Assembly: GCA_965207565.1 (NCBI GenBank)
Contig: CBDBMQ010000006.1
Span: 1-64,000 of the forward strand
DNA length: 64,000 bases
Source of the DNA: Bin80 sp965207565
GTDB taxonomy: Bacteria; Bacteroidota; Rhodothermia; Rhodothermales; Bin80
Direction: 5' to 3'
This document shows positions 57,100 through 64,000 of the stretch, piece after piece. The notes under the pieces are model-generated. The model was not told the origin of the DNA, searched no databases, and was given only the letters and a program-made list of their open reading frames with translations. Numbering within the stretch: position 1 is the stretch's first letter; every line of letters starts with the position of its first letter. The translations under genes and the position numbers were made by a program.

Positions 57100-57903
57100 A
57101 TGAATCCTGCCCAAGCCTATCTGAACAAGGCCAGCCATGTGCTGGAACGAATCTGTACCAGTCAAATGGATGCCTTGGAAAAAGCGGCGGATATCTGCAC
57201 ACAAAGCATTGCGGAAGGTGGTCTGGTGCATCTCTTTGGGTCCGGCCATTCTCGTATGGGGGTTGAAGAAGTGTTTCCCCGCTATGGTAGTTTTCCAGGG
57301 TTTCATCCGATTGTAGAGCTGTCTCTCACCTATCATAATCAAGTCGTGGGGGCAAATGGCCAGCGCCAAGCTATTTTTCTTGAACGTGTTGAGGGTCTGG
57401 GAAAAACGATCCTTCGCAACTTTATCCTTGAACCTCCAGACAGCTTTATAGTGTTTTCCAATAGTGGCGTCAATGAAGTTGTCGTTGAGGTGGCATTGGA
57501 AGGCAAAGCCAGAAACCTGCCGCTCATTGCGGTCGTCTCCAAAGCGCATTGTAATGCTTCCGGTACCCGGCACAGTAGTGGGAAGCGGCTCACGGATCTG
57601 GCTGATGTTATCCTTGATAACTGCGTGCCTGCAGGTGATGCAATGGTTCGTGTAGATGGACACCCTGACCCCATCGGTCCAGGGTCTACCGTCGGAGTAG
57701 CACTTCTGGTCAACAGCCTAAAATGTCTAGTTGCTCAGAAGCTCACCGACCGTGGCATGCCACCGATTGTATTAACGAGCAGTTACCATATCGGCAGTGA
57801 GGCATCTGCGGCCAGATTTGATGAATGCTTTGATGACTACCGTGCACGGGTCCGTAGAGTCTACGGAACTACCGAAGGACAATCAACGGCTTCGTCGCCT
57901 TGA
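57100..57903 (+). CDS. SIS-domain sugar-phosphate-binding protein (UPF0309-like)
   Basis: 267 residues. The SIS fold is visible as LVHLFGSGHSRM (the family's phosphosugar loop) followed by FSNSGVNEV. The C-terminal part (DDYRARVRRVYG) is short. It belongs to UPF0309, SIS-domain proteins of unknown role, rather than MurQ, since the MurQ-type catalytic loops are absent. It may bind an amino-sugar phosphate. It overlaps the convergent amidase gene by 35 bp at its 3' end. Confidence 0.72.
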   Translation: MNPAQAYLNKASHVLERICTSQMDALEKAADICTQSIAEGGLVHLFGSGHSRMGVEEVFPRYGSFPGFHPIVELSLTYHNQVVGANGQRQAIFLERVEGLGKTILRNFILEPPDSFIVFSNSGVNEVVVEVALEGKARNLPLIAVVSKAHCNASGTRHSSGKRLTDLADVILDNCVPAGDAMVRVDGHPDPIGPGSTVGVALLVNSLKCLVAQKLTDRGMPPIVLTSSYHIGSEASAARFDECFDDYRARVRRVYGTTEGQSTASSP

Positions 57904-59494
57904 AGACCGTAGAAGCAAATCCGTCAACCAGGATTCTGTAAAGATAGACCCCACCCGGCAAGGTGGATGCATCCAAGGTTGTGACATACCACTGCCCAGA
58001 GTCCCTGTGCTGATTTTCTCCGGTCATCACTACTCGACCAGTAAGGTCAAAGACCTCCACAGAAACGACACCTGATTCTCCTTCGAGAAAGTATCTGATC
58101 GTAGTTTTATCGGACGTTGGGTTCGGAAAGGATTGTGCCAAAACATTTTCGACCTCGGACCCTACAGAAATTTCATCAATTGCGAGCCTCTGCTGCTGGC
58201 CACTCTCGCTTAGAGCTACGAGTTCGTAAATATATTGCCCCACACTAGGAAGATCAATCGTGCTTCCGTCAACAGCACCTTCACCTCTGGTGATCTCTAT
58301 GACACTTTCATCTTTTTCACGCCGCTGTATTACGAATTCATCAATACCGTAATCTGCGGTAAATTCCCACTTGAGCCCTACAATACCCGATTGATTTAGT
58401 CGAGCAATGATGGTTCCCCCTCCCAATAGATTATTGCCTCTCAAAAGCAGATCTTCTACTTTCAGCATAAAGTCTGAAAGCATCTGATAATTATTATCCC
58501 CCGGGCATGCGGTACTTCCAAAATCACGATGCCCCCGCATATTATCCGGAGACACATCATAACGCTCAGACATAAAGCCAAAGGTGGCCACTAATGAATC
58601 AATAGCCGAAGGTGTCATTTCATCACGACACCCTGCACCTTCTGGAGGATGATAACATCCCATTAAGGAAATCCCAATATTCCCTGTATTTGCCCCTCCC
58701 GCATGTGCACCGTGAGCCAAACGTGGTCCCTGATCAAAAGGGTCTGATTCATTCAAAAATGGGCGTCCCTGATACAGGCGCCCCTCCTGATCCATGAGGA
58801 ACTGGTATCCAATATCGCTCCATCCACGACCATTCTGGTGAAAATCCTGAATCCGACGAACCTGCTCCAATCCCTCTGCAAGTGTCGTCGCTGCAAACCC
58901 TGCCGTATGATGCAAGGTCATATAATCATAACTTGGGCGGTTCAGGGGTATCGGAGTGCCTCGGAATGGCTGTGCTCTCCATTCCGTGCGTCGACGAATA
59001 TGAGGCGCTCGAATCAAAAAATCATCGCTCTCCTCAATCTTGTGGGATGATTGATCAACCCCACCCTCATCATCCAGGCGCTGATCAAATGTGCCTGCAC
59101 TCAATATGTGCAACTCATGAGATGAATCCACTTCGAAACGAAGTTCGAATCTGGATGCCTCAAGAACGCGATCGCTCCGGTATGCTGCAAGAAACGCATT
59201 ATCGGTGGCGCTGCGGACAATGTAGAGCGCCTGCCATTCTCCCCAGATCTCCTGTTCAAGAAATCGGATATAACCAGATAGAGAATCACTGGCCGTGAAC
59301 CCCTGCAGGGCAATTCCGGTAAACTCAGTGGTGAGATCTTTGCTGGCAACACTCACTGTGGAGGTCTTGCCTGCAAACGTAGTCTCGGATGGTTGAAGTT
59401 CAATTTCTGCATGAATAATATCATGCAGAAGCTGTGCCTGGACTGTTGTTGTAAAAGAAAGCAGTAAAAGAAGGCAGAGAGACCATGACCGCAT
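57869..59494 (-). CDS. exported N-acetylmuramoyl-L-alanine amidase with T9SS sorting tail
   Basis: From the ATG at 59494: signal peptide RSWSLCLLLLLSFTTTVQAQ, an N-terminal beta domain of about 170 residues, then an amidase_2/PGRP-type catalytic domain. Its zinc ligands are in TLHHTAG, HGAHAGG and GHRDFGSTACPGD. The linker is rich in strands and the last 90 residues are a T9SS type A sorting domain (SFPNPTSDKTTIRYFLEG, VFDLTGRVV, GGVYLYRIL). It cuts the peptidoglycan stem amide and would be carried to the cell surface or outside. The start at 59494 avoids most of the overlap with the PorV-like gene. Confidence 0.88.
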   Translation of the reverse strand: MRSWSLCLLLLLSFTTTVQAQLLHDIIHAEIELQPSETTFAGKTSTVSVASKDLTTEFTGIALQGFTASDSLSGYIRFLEQEIWGEWQALYIVRSATDNAFLAAYRSDRVLEASRFELRFEVDSSHELHILSAGTFDQRLDDEGGVDQSSHKIEESDDFLIRAPHIRRRTEWRAQPFRGTPIPLNRPSYDYMTLHHTAGFAATTLAEGLEQVRRIQDFHQNGRGWSDIGYQFLMDQEGRLYQGRPFLNESDPFDQGPRLAHGAHAGGANTGNIGISLMGCYHPPEGAGCRDEMTPSAIDSLVATFGFMSERYDVSPDNMRGHRDFGSTACPGDNNYQMLSDFMLKVEDLLLRGNNLLGGGTIIARLNQSGIVGLKWEFTADYGIDEFVIQRREKDESVIEITRGEGAVDGSTIDLPSVGQYIYELVALSESGQQQRLAIDEISVGSEVENVLAQSFPNPTSDKTTIRYFLEGESGVVSVEVFDLTGRVVMTGENQHRDSGQWYVTTLDASTLPGGVYLYRILVDGFASTVFKATKPLIVLR

Positions 59495-59499
59495 TAACC

Positions 59500-60549
59500 C
59501 TAAAAGGAAAGATTGAAGGTGAACCAATGGGTTTGTGTCAGGCGTCCGAAGTCAGCATACGCATAATCAAACCTTGTTGCCAGATCCCTATTGATACGAA
59601 TCATGAGGCTTCCGCCTGCAGTCAGTCCCTGTTCGGTATCGGGCTCAAACAGGTTTCGGTACCCAGCCCTGAATGCAATAAGGTCCCGAAAGCTATACTC
59701 TGCACCCGCATTCACATACTCTGCATTATCGTTGGGATGCGCCGCATCGGTCGTGATGAGTATACGATGGGTTCCGGTATCCATCGCATCCCAGGCTAAG
59801 CCCACTCGAAAGATTAAAGGCATGGAGAATCCATCCATGCGGTACTGCGCATTGACGATTTCAGCGGTTCCTATCGTATTTGGACTCGGATCTTCGCTGA
59901 AAAGTATATCCCGCCCATCCATACGCATTTTGGGACCTAGGTTAGACATACTGGCCCCAAGACGGAGGCTTTCAAATGGTGTGGTAAATAATGTCCCTAC
60001 ATCAAAGGCGATAGAGGAGGCTTTGCTGTGCCAGATGCGTTCCTGAACAAACTTCAAGCTCCCACCGATCGAAAATTGATCGCTTAGATTCCGTGCATAG
60101 GTGAGCTGAAGTGCAAAACTGAGGGCATTAAACTGTTCTCCCGTCCCCTCGGGCTCCATCTCTGTACGAACGGGCATGTCTCCGCTATCCACCATCAGCA
60201 GTGAGAGCCCTATAGATCCAACCGGCTCCACTGTCGTACCAAACGCGACAAAGTTGTAGTTAATATCTGCCAAATACCGGGTATTACTCAGTTGCAGGTG
60301 GCTGCCTGCAAGCCGCGCAAATCCCGCGGGGTTCCAATACACGGCACTCATATCACTCGCTTCCGCCACATAGGCACCACCGAGAGAGATCGCGCGGGCC
60401 CCTGCACCTAATTTCAAGAATTGGGCGGCAGTGGTTCCAACACGGGTAATGGTTCCTTCTTCAAGTGAAGCAGGGTCATCCTGCGCCATGAGCAAACCCT
60501 TGGCGGACATCCCCAGAAGCACAACAAGCACACAGATGGACTTTGTCAT
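59500..60549 (-). CDS. PorV/PorQ-family outer-membrane protein (T9SS-associated)
   Basis: 349 residues with signal peptide (SICVLVVLLGMSAKGLLMA) and the UPF0164/PorV pattern: FLKLGAGARAISLGGAYVA, followed by SAVYWNPAGFARL and alternating beta strands to a C-terminal aromatic (HWFTFNLSF). PorV shuttles T9SS cargo to the attachment machinery. It sits between two exported proteins, of which the downstream amidase has a sorting tail, so a cargo-export unit is plausible. 7 bp separate it from the large secreted-protein gene. Confidence 0.88.
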   Translation of the reverse strand: MTKSICVLVVLLGMSAKGLLMAQDDPASLEEGTITRVGTTAAQFLKLGAGARAISLGGAYVAEASDMSAVYWNPAGFARLAGSHLQLSNTRYLADINYNFVAFGTTVEPVGSIGLSLLMVDSGDMPVRTEMEPEGTGEQFNALSFALQLTYARNLSDQFSIGGSLKFVQERIWHSKASSIAFDVGTLFTTPFESLRLGASMSNLGPKMRMDGRDILFSEDPSPNTIGTAEIVNAQYRMDGFSMPLIFRVGLAWDAMDTGTHRILITTDAAHPNDNAEYVNAGAEYSFRDLIAFRAGYRNLFEPDTEQGLTAGGSLMIRINRDLATRFDYAYADFGRLTQTHWFTFNLSF

Positions 60550-60556
60550 GGGAGAT

Positions 60557-62521
60557 TTACTTGATTACGGCGAATTTCCCGATATAGGATCCGACTGGAC
60601 TATCTACATGGAAGATATAGAGACCATACGCCAGATTCATATTGTCCTTGGTTCGCATATCCCAAAACACTTTCCCATTATCTAATGTCGTGTCATGGTA
60701 GAGTGTCTCCACCAACTCCCCTGCCAAGGTATAGATGCGGATGGTACACTGTTTGGGCACATTCGCAAAATACAACCTTCGCTCACCCCGTTCGGTACGC
60801 GCAATCGGATTGCGAGGCTCAAAGGCCGAAGTGGCAACATATGGATTCGGAACCACATAAATATCCTGCAATTCCTGAGCAGCCAGGGTTTCGTCTGTTC
60901 CCGCTGCAACGGTGCGGAACGTATACTGATCTCCTTCCGCAAATGGCTTTCGTGTGGCAACAAAAAGTACGTCCCCATCCTGCGGGGTTGTACCAATATC
61001 ATCCATACGGACCTCCCAAGTAGCCGTCAGTACCCCCTCTAGTTGTTCCAGAAATACAATTCGTTCATTTACGTCCCATACCCCATTCCGATTGACATCT
61101 GGAACGAATACCTGGATTGGAAGATTGGCTCGGGTTACATTGACAACCTCGAATGGAATCGGGATATTGTTATTGAAACCAGTCCCGATGGGAGAGTCTG
61201 CAAACCTGACTTCATAGTCGAAGGGTTGAATCCTACGTCCAGGACCAGTGCTTGCCTGCTGGAACCGGAAGGGAATGTCTGTGCTGTTACCGACCCATCC
61301 AGAAGCCTCTACATCAAATTCCATGGGATCTTCCTGTACAAAAATGTGAAGTCCCTCAAATACAATGTTGGCTTCCTCGCTCTGCAGATGCCTGCTTTCA
61401 AAAATAGGTGCGTATTGAAAAGATACCATCAACTCTTCCCCGGCACGAATCCCTGCGCTCGGATTTATATTGATGGTCCCTGAGCGACCATTCACGCTGT
61501 AATCGGTATCCCATACCAAAAGTCGGCCATCTTCGGTTCGAAGCTCTACAGAACTCTCGACAATATTCTGATATAACGTGCTTTGACTTTTCCCAGGTGC
61601 TGCCCGAATGATTGCCGTGACCGGCCCCTCGTTGATGACCGAATACGCGATCCCCGCATCGGTTTCATCAAACTCAATACGATAGGCCTGATTATCCCTG
61701 ACTGCCAGTTCGTCAACTACATTGATGACGATTGTACCGGTTGCATGTCCACTGCTATGGGTTAATCCGGACGGATCCAGTGCAGACGCAGAAACATAGC
61801 CAGCTACTCTGGGCCCTGGTATCACCGAAGTCGTATTTACATCAAAAATATATTGATCCGTCGTTGGATCGTACGTGATGGTTTTGCTGGTCTCACTTGG
61901 TGGAATTCCATTCGTGAACGCATCCCCGGCTGCACCTGCGAACCCGCGATCATAAGCCGCGACCGAATAATAGTACGTCTGTCCGTTAACGACATTATTG
62001 GAATCAGCAAACGTATGGAAGAGTCCCGTATCATCACCCAAGTCATAGCTTACACCTCGTCCAGGGAATGGAATCGGACTGGGGCCATTCAAGCCATTGT
62101 CCAAATCAAACCGAGCATCCACTCCGAGTGCCGTCTTGAGCGGCGTGAAAAGAAAATTACTTCCATTGATGTCCGTAATGGTCTGCTGATCGGAGAACTC
62201 ATGATCGGTTGAGCGATAGACCACATAACCTTCAAAGTCACTCTCTCGTGTGAGCGGATCTACGGATCCCTCAGCCATATCGTCCCAATACAGTGTAACC
62301 TTCTTATCCCCCGGCACTGCCCGGAGCGTCGGTTTCTGTGGCGGTTTCGCAAAGACATAACCCACATCGTAGATCTGTTGGGCTATATTTGCATTGAGCC
62401 GTAAGTCTTGCCGATTTTGGCCAACAATCAGCGCGATTGAAAATCGTTTGGTCGCTCCGGCCCGAAGCCCAAAAGATCCCGATCCATAGAGAAATACATA
62501 ATCTCCCGGCGTGGTTGGCAC
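60557..62521 (-). CDS. large exported beta-rich protein with T9SS-like C-terminus, C-terminal part
   Basis: 654 residues of the last frame of a protein that begins at 63958. It has an FN3-like domain (PTLRAVPGDKKVTLYWDDMA), several beta domains and an ending IYTLAGELVETL...AYGLYIFHV...GKFAVIK. That ending resembles the C-terminal sorting or anchoring domain of Bacteroidota/Rhodothermota secreted proteins. It should be read continuous with the middle segment through FVQPGRFDVVPTTPGDY, one base shift near 62575. Function unknown; it lies directly before the PorV-like gene. Confidence 0.75.
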   Translation of the reverse strand: MPTTPGDYVFLYGSGSFGLRAGATKRFSIALIVGQNRQDLRLNANIAQQIYDVGYVFAKPPQKPTLRAVPGDKKVTLYWDDMAEGSVDPLTRESDFEGYVVYRSTDHEFSDQQTITDINGSNFLFTPLKTALGVDARFDLDNGLNGPSPIPFPGRGVSYDLGDDTGLFHTFADSNNVVNGQTYYYSVAAYDRGFAGAAGDAFTNGIPPSETSKTITYDPTTDQYIFDVNTTSVIPGPRVAGYVSASALDPSGLTHSSGHATGTIVINVVDELAVRDNQAYRIEFDETDAGIAYSVINEGPVTAIIRAAPGKSQSTLYQNIVESSVELRTEDGRLLVWDTDYSVNGRSGTININPSAGIRAGEELMVSFQYAPIFESRHLQSEEANIVFEGLHIFVQEDPMEFDVEASGWVGNSTDIPFRFQQASTGPGRRIQPFDYEVRFADSPIGTGFNNNIPIPFEVVNVTRANLPIQVFVPDVNRNGVWDVNERIVFLEQLEGVLTATWEVRMDDIGTTPQDGDVLFVATRKPFAEGDQYTFRTVAAGTDETLAAQELQDIYVVPNPYVATSAFEPRNPIARTERGERRLYFANVPKQCTIRIYTLAGELVETLYHDTTLDNGKVFWDMRTKDNMNLAYGLYIFHVDSPVGSYIGKFAVIK

Positions 62522-63747
62522 AACATCAAATCGTCCAGGCTGAACAAATCCCCATACACGCTCATCATTGCTGACTCGATTCCTGCAAACGGTGGGGACG
62601 CAAAAGAGGTGAGTCCGAACTGATCACTTTCATCAATATCCGTGAATTCAAAATTCGGCTCTCCAGGCTTCGTAATATCAAACTGATCTCCTGCAGTCGG
62701 CACCCCGTCGCCCTCTCCCTCATCGCCGGTACCTGGAATGCCATCTACACCAACATCATCAAGGTCGGGATTCCAATCTCCATCATTATCAATCCCGTCC
62801 GTCCATGATTCATCAACAAGCCCGTCATCGTCATTGTCAATGCCATCATCATCAACTCCTGGACTTTCCAGGAATTTATATCCGAAATACCCCGGTACAC
62901 GCCCCGCAATATCACTGCGACCATCATCGTCCCATGCAAAAACCATATTGAGGCTTTCGTCATAGAACGCCCAGTCATCCGGCCAGTCATTTGGGCCTCC
63001 CACATGCGGGTCCCCCCACATTCCAAAGATCACTTTATCAAGGTCCTTCTCGCTTTTATTCGTGATCTTGTAGATCAAAAAGATCACATCTTCTGCCAAA
63101 GGGTTTGCCCACTGGTACAACCGAACTTCCACTTCCAACCCCAAGCCTCTCTTTGTACTGTCACTGGGAAAGGGCCAATAGCTGAACTCGCTATTGTTAT
63201 AGTCATTCATAAAATAGAGGGTCTCCTTATCCGCATTGGATGCACCCTGTCGGAGTGCACCGGGCCACAGGTACTGTTCTAAAGATTCATTATACCAGTC
63301 ATCCGGCCACGAATCCGGCTTCCCATCCAGATCGCTATCCGAGTCATCGTTCGTCGGAATCTTGATGGATTGGGGGTTCACGACCTGTAGTCCTGCGAAG
63401 CTCCCGACGGGCTCTGCACATGATATAGGTTGCCAACCCCAATACGTAGAACCATCCGGTGAGATTTCCCCGCCATTGGAAACCAGGCCATCCGAAACAA
63501 TCCGCATCACATATACCTGATTCCCGTTCTCATCCAGAACTGGCCTGCCGTTGTCATCTTGCAAGGGAACGCTCTGAGGATCCCCGGGCACGCCCGTCTT
63601 CCCGATACGTGTCAACGATTTCCGCTGCAACCAAAGGCCCGAACTCATAGCCATAGCCGAGACCATTCCATACAATATCTGTGATTGTATTGCCGGGAGC
63701 AGAGATTGACCCAAAGTTGAAGATCTGCGTGGTGATCCGGTTGCCAT
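62428..63747 (-). CDS. large exported protein, middle part with Asp-rich, calcium-type repeats
   Basis: Open frame of 439 residues. The real overlap with the C-terminal frame is near 62575, and the residues after SAMMSV are out-of-frame. An N-terminal beta domain is followed by Asp-rich short repeats (DDDGIDNDDDGLVDE, DGIDNDGDWNPDLDD, GVDGIPGTGDEGEGDG), the pattern of thrombospondin type 3-like calcium-binding segments. On the 5' side the true protein joins the first frame at the codons for VDTYR then KTGVPGD near 63600, one extra G. Confidence 0.72.
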   Translation of the reverse strand: MATGSPRRSSTLGQSLLPAIQSQILYGMVSAMAMSSGLWLQRKSLTRIGKTGVPGDPQSVPLQDDNGRPVLDENGNQVYVMRIVSDGLVSNGGEISPDGSTYWGWQPISCAEPVGSFAGLQVVNPQSIKIPTNDDSDSDLDGKPDSWPDDWYNESLEQYLWPGALRQGASNADKETLYFMNDYNNSEFSYWPFPSDSTKRGLGLEVEVRLYQWANPLAEDVIFLIYKITNKSEKDLDKVIFGMWGDPHVGGPNDWPDDWAFYDESLNMVFAWDDDGRSDIAGRVPGYFGYKFLESPGVDDDGIDNDDDGLVDESWTDGIDNDGDWNPDLDDVGVDGIPGTGDEGEGDGVPTAGDQFDITKPGEPNFEFTDIDESDQFGLTSFASPPFAGIESAMMSVYGDLFSLDDLMLCQPRREIMYFSMDRDLLGFGPERPNDFQSR

Positions 63748-63958
63748 TCAAGATGGCATCCCGGCGGTTGGTAAGCCCTTCTTCACAATCCTGATTGGCT
63801 CCTTTTCGAAAGGGGATCTTACCCAGGTTGGTGAGCCATGCATTGACTTCATGCTGATCCCAGCCTCGCAAGCGCTCTGTTTGGTTTTGTTGAGCATGAA
63901 CCTGACTAGCGACTAGAAATAGGCCCAGAACCAAAGAAATCCCGAATCTAAGATTCAT
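63554..63958 (-). CDS. large exported protein, N-terminal part with signal peptide
   Basis: 134-residue frame. Signal peptide NLRFGISLVLGLFLVASQVHAQ, then a beta domain (GKIPFRKGANQ, TDIVWNGLGYGYEFGPLVAAE). After residue 118 the protein should continue in the frame of the middle segment; the present end is a frameshift product. Its ATG overlaps the stop of an upstream gene by one base (TAATG), implying translational coupling. Confidence 0.72.
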   Translation of the reverse strand: MNLRFGISLVLGLFLVASQVHAQQNQTERLRGWDQHEVNAWLTNLGKIPFRKGANQDCEEGLTNRRDAILNGNRITTQIFNFGSISAPGNTITDIVWNGLGYGYEFGPLVAAEIVDTYREDGRARGSSERSLAR

Positions 63959-64000
63959 TAGAAGGAAACCGTTAGACCGGCTCGTACCTGACGTGGAGAA
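63958..64000 (-). CDS. C-terminal end of an outer-membrane beta-barrel protein (window edge)
   Basis: Only 13 codons plus the stop are visible: SPRQVRAGLTVSF. The terminal aromatic residue after alternating hydrophobic residues is the C-terminal signature of outer-membrane barrels such as TonB-dependent receptors. The gene starts outside the window. Its TAA overlaps the ATG of the large exported protein, so the two are in one operon. Confidence 0.6.
   Translation of the reverse strand, partial: SPRQVRAGLTVSF

Noticed and set aside
57100..57903. MurQ (N-acetylmuramic acid 6-phosphate etherase)
   Set aside because: SIS fold is shared, but the sequence matches UPF0309-type proteins better and the protein lacks MurQ-specific loops.

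Overview
The window looks like a chromosome segment of a Bacteroidota/Rhodothermota-like Gram-negative bacterium. This is an inference from gene content: two type IX secretion (T9SS)-style C-terminal sorting tails, a PorV/PorQ-type outer-membrane protein, a class II DAHP synthase, Mla-type lipid transport, RND efflux and a one-transmembrane anti-sigma protein with its ECF sigma factor. No rRNA or species marker is present. Base composition is moderate, except for a visibly GC-richer patch around 55.2-56.7 kb.

Layout. 0.3-7.5 kb is a decaying defence island: a Panacea-domain antitoxin with a small membrane protein (candidate toxin), a type III-like Mod methyltransferase split at a run of ten C, a multiply frameshifted Res helicase and an IS630-type transposase relic. 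7.5-15.3 kb holds two RND pumps and one membrane fusion protein around a divergent promoter region. 15.3-19.8 kb has housekeeping metabolism: IolC-type kinase, class II DAHP synthase, ribosome hibernation factor, M32 carboxypeptidase. A tRNA-Thr(CGT) lies at 20.3 kb, followed by an AAA ATPase and a truncated DUF4276 gene. 22.2-29.8 kb is one giant Calx-beta-repeat surface protein ending in an autotransporter-like barrel, now in three reading frames. It is followed by an IS256 relic and the orphan T9SS tail of a second surface protein. 31-36.4 kb holds trans-3-hydroxy-L-proline catabolism, MnmA, an SDR and Apt.

36.8-39.9 kb is the most unusual locus: an ECF sigma factor, a one-TM anti-sigma-like protein and two exported proteins sharing a C-terminal coiled-coil module. 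One of the two also carries about six ISADGDT repeats. 40-43.9 kb has RadA and an MlaE-MlaF-MlaD operon. 43.9-48.8 kb has an HD protein, DUF445, DusB, a PLDc_N peptide, an NPP phosphodiesterase and an NTF2-like protein. 48.9-53.7 kb looks like a deoxysugar-acid (L-fuconate type) catabolic cluster, followed by a Fic protein. 55.3-56.7 kb is a GC-rich, probably imported Nramp-like transporter, with a 20-bp perfect inverted repeat just beyond it. 57.1-64 kb holds a SIS-domain protein, a T9SS-tailed amidase, a PorV-like protein, a large Asp-rich secreted protein and the last codons of an outer-membrane barrel.

Caveat: at least ten otherwise well-preserved genes carry single-base indels, mostly in short homopolymers, including radA and dusB. 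Some frame breaks may therefore be sequencing or assembly errors rather than pseudogenes or phase switches.
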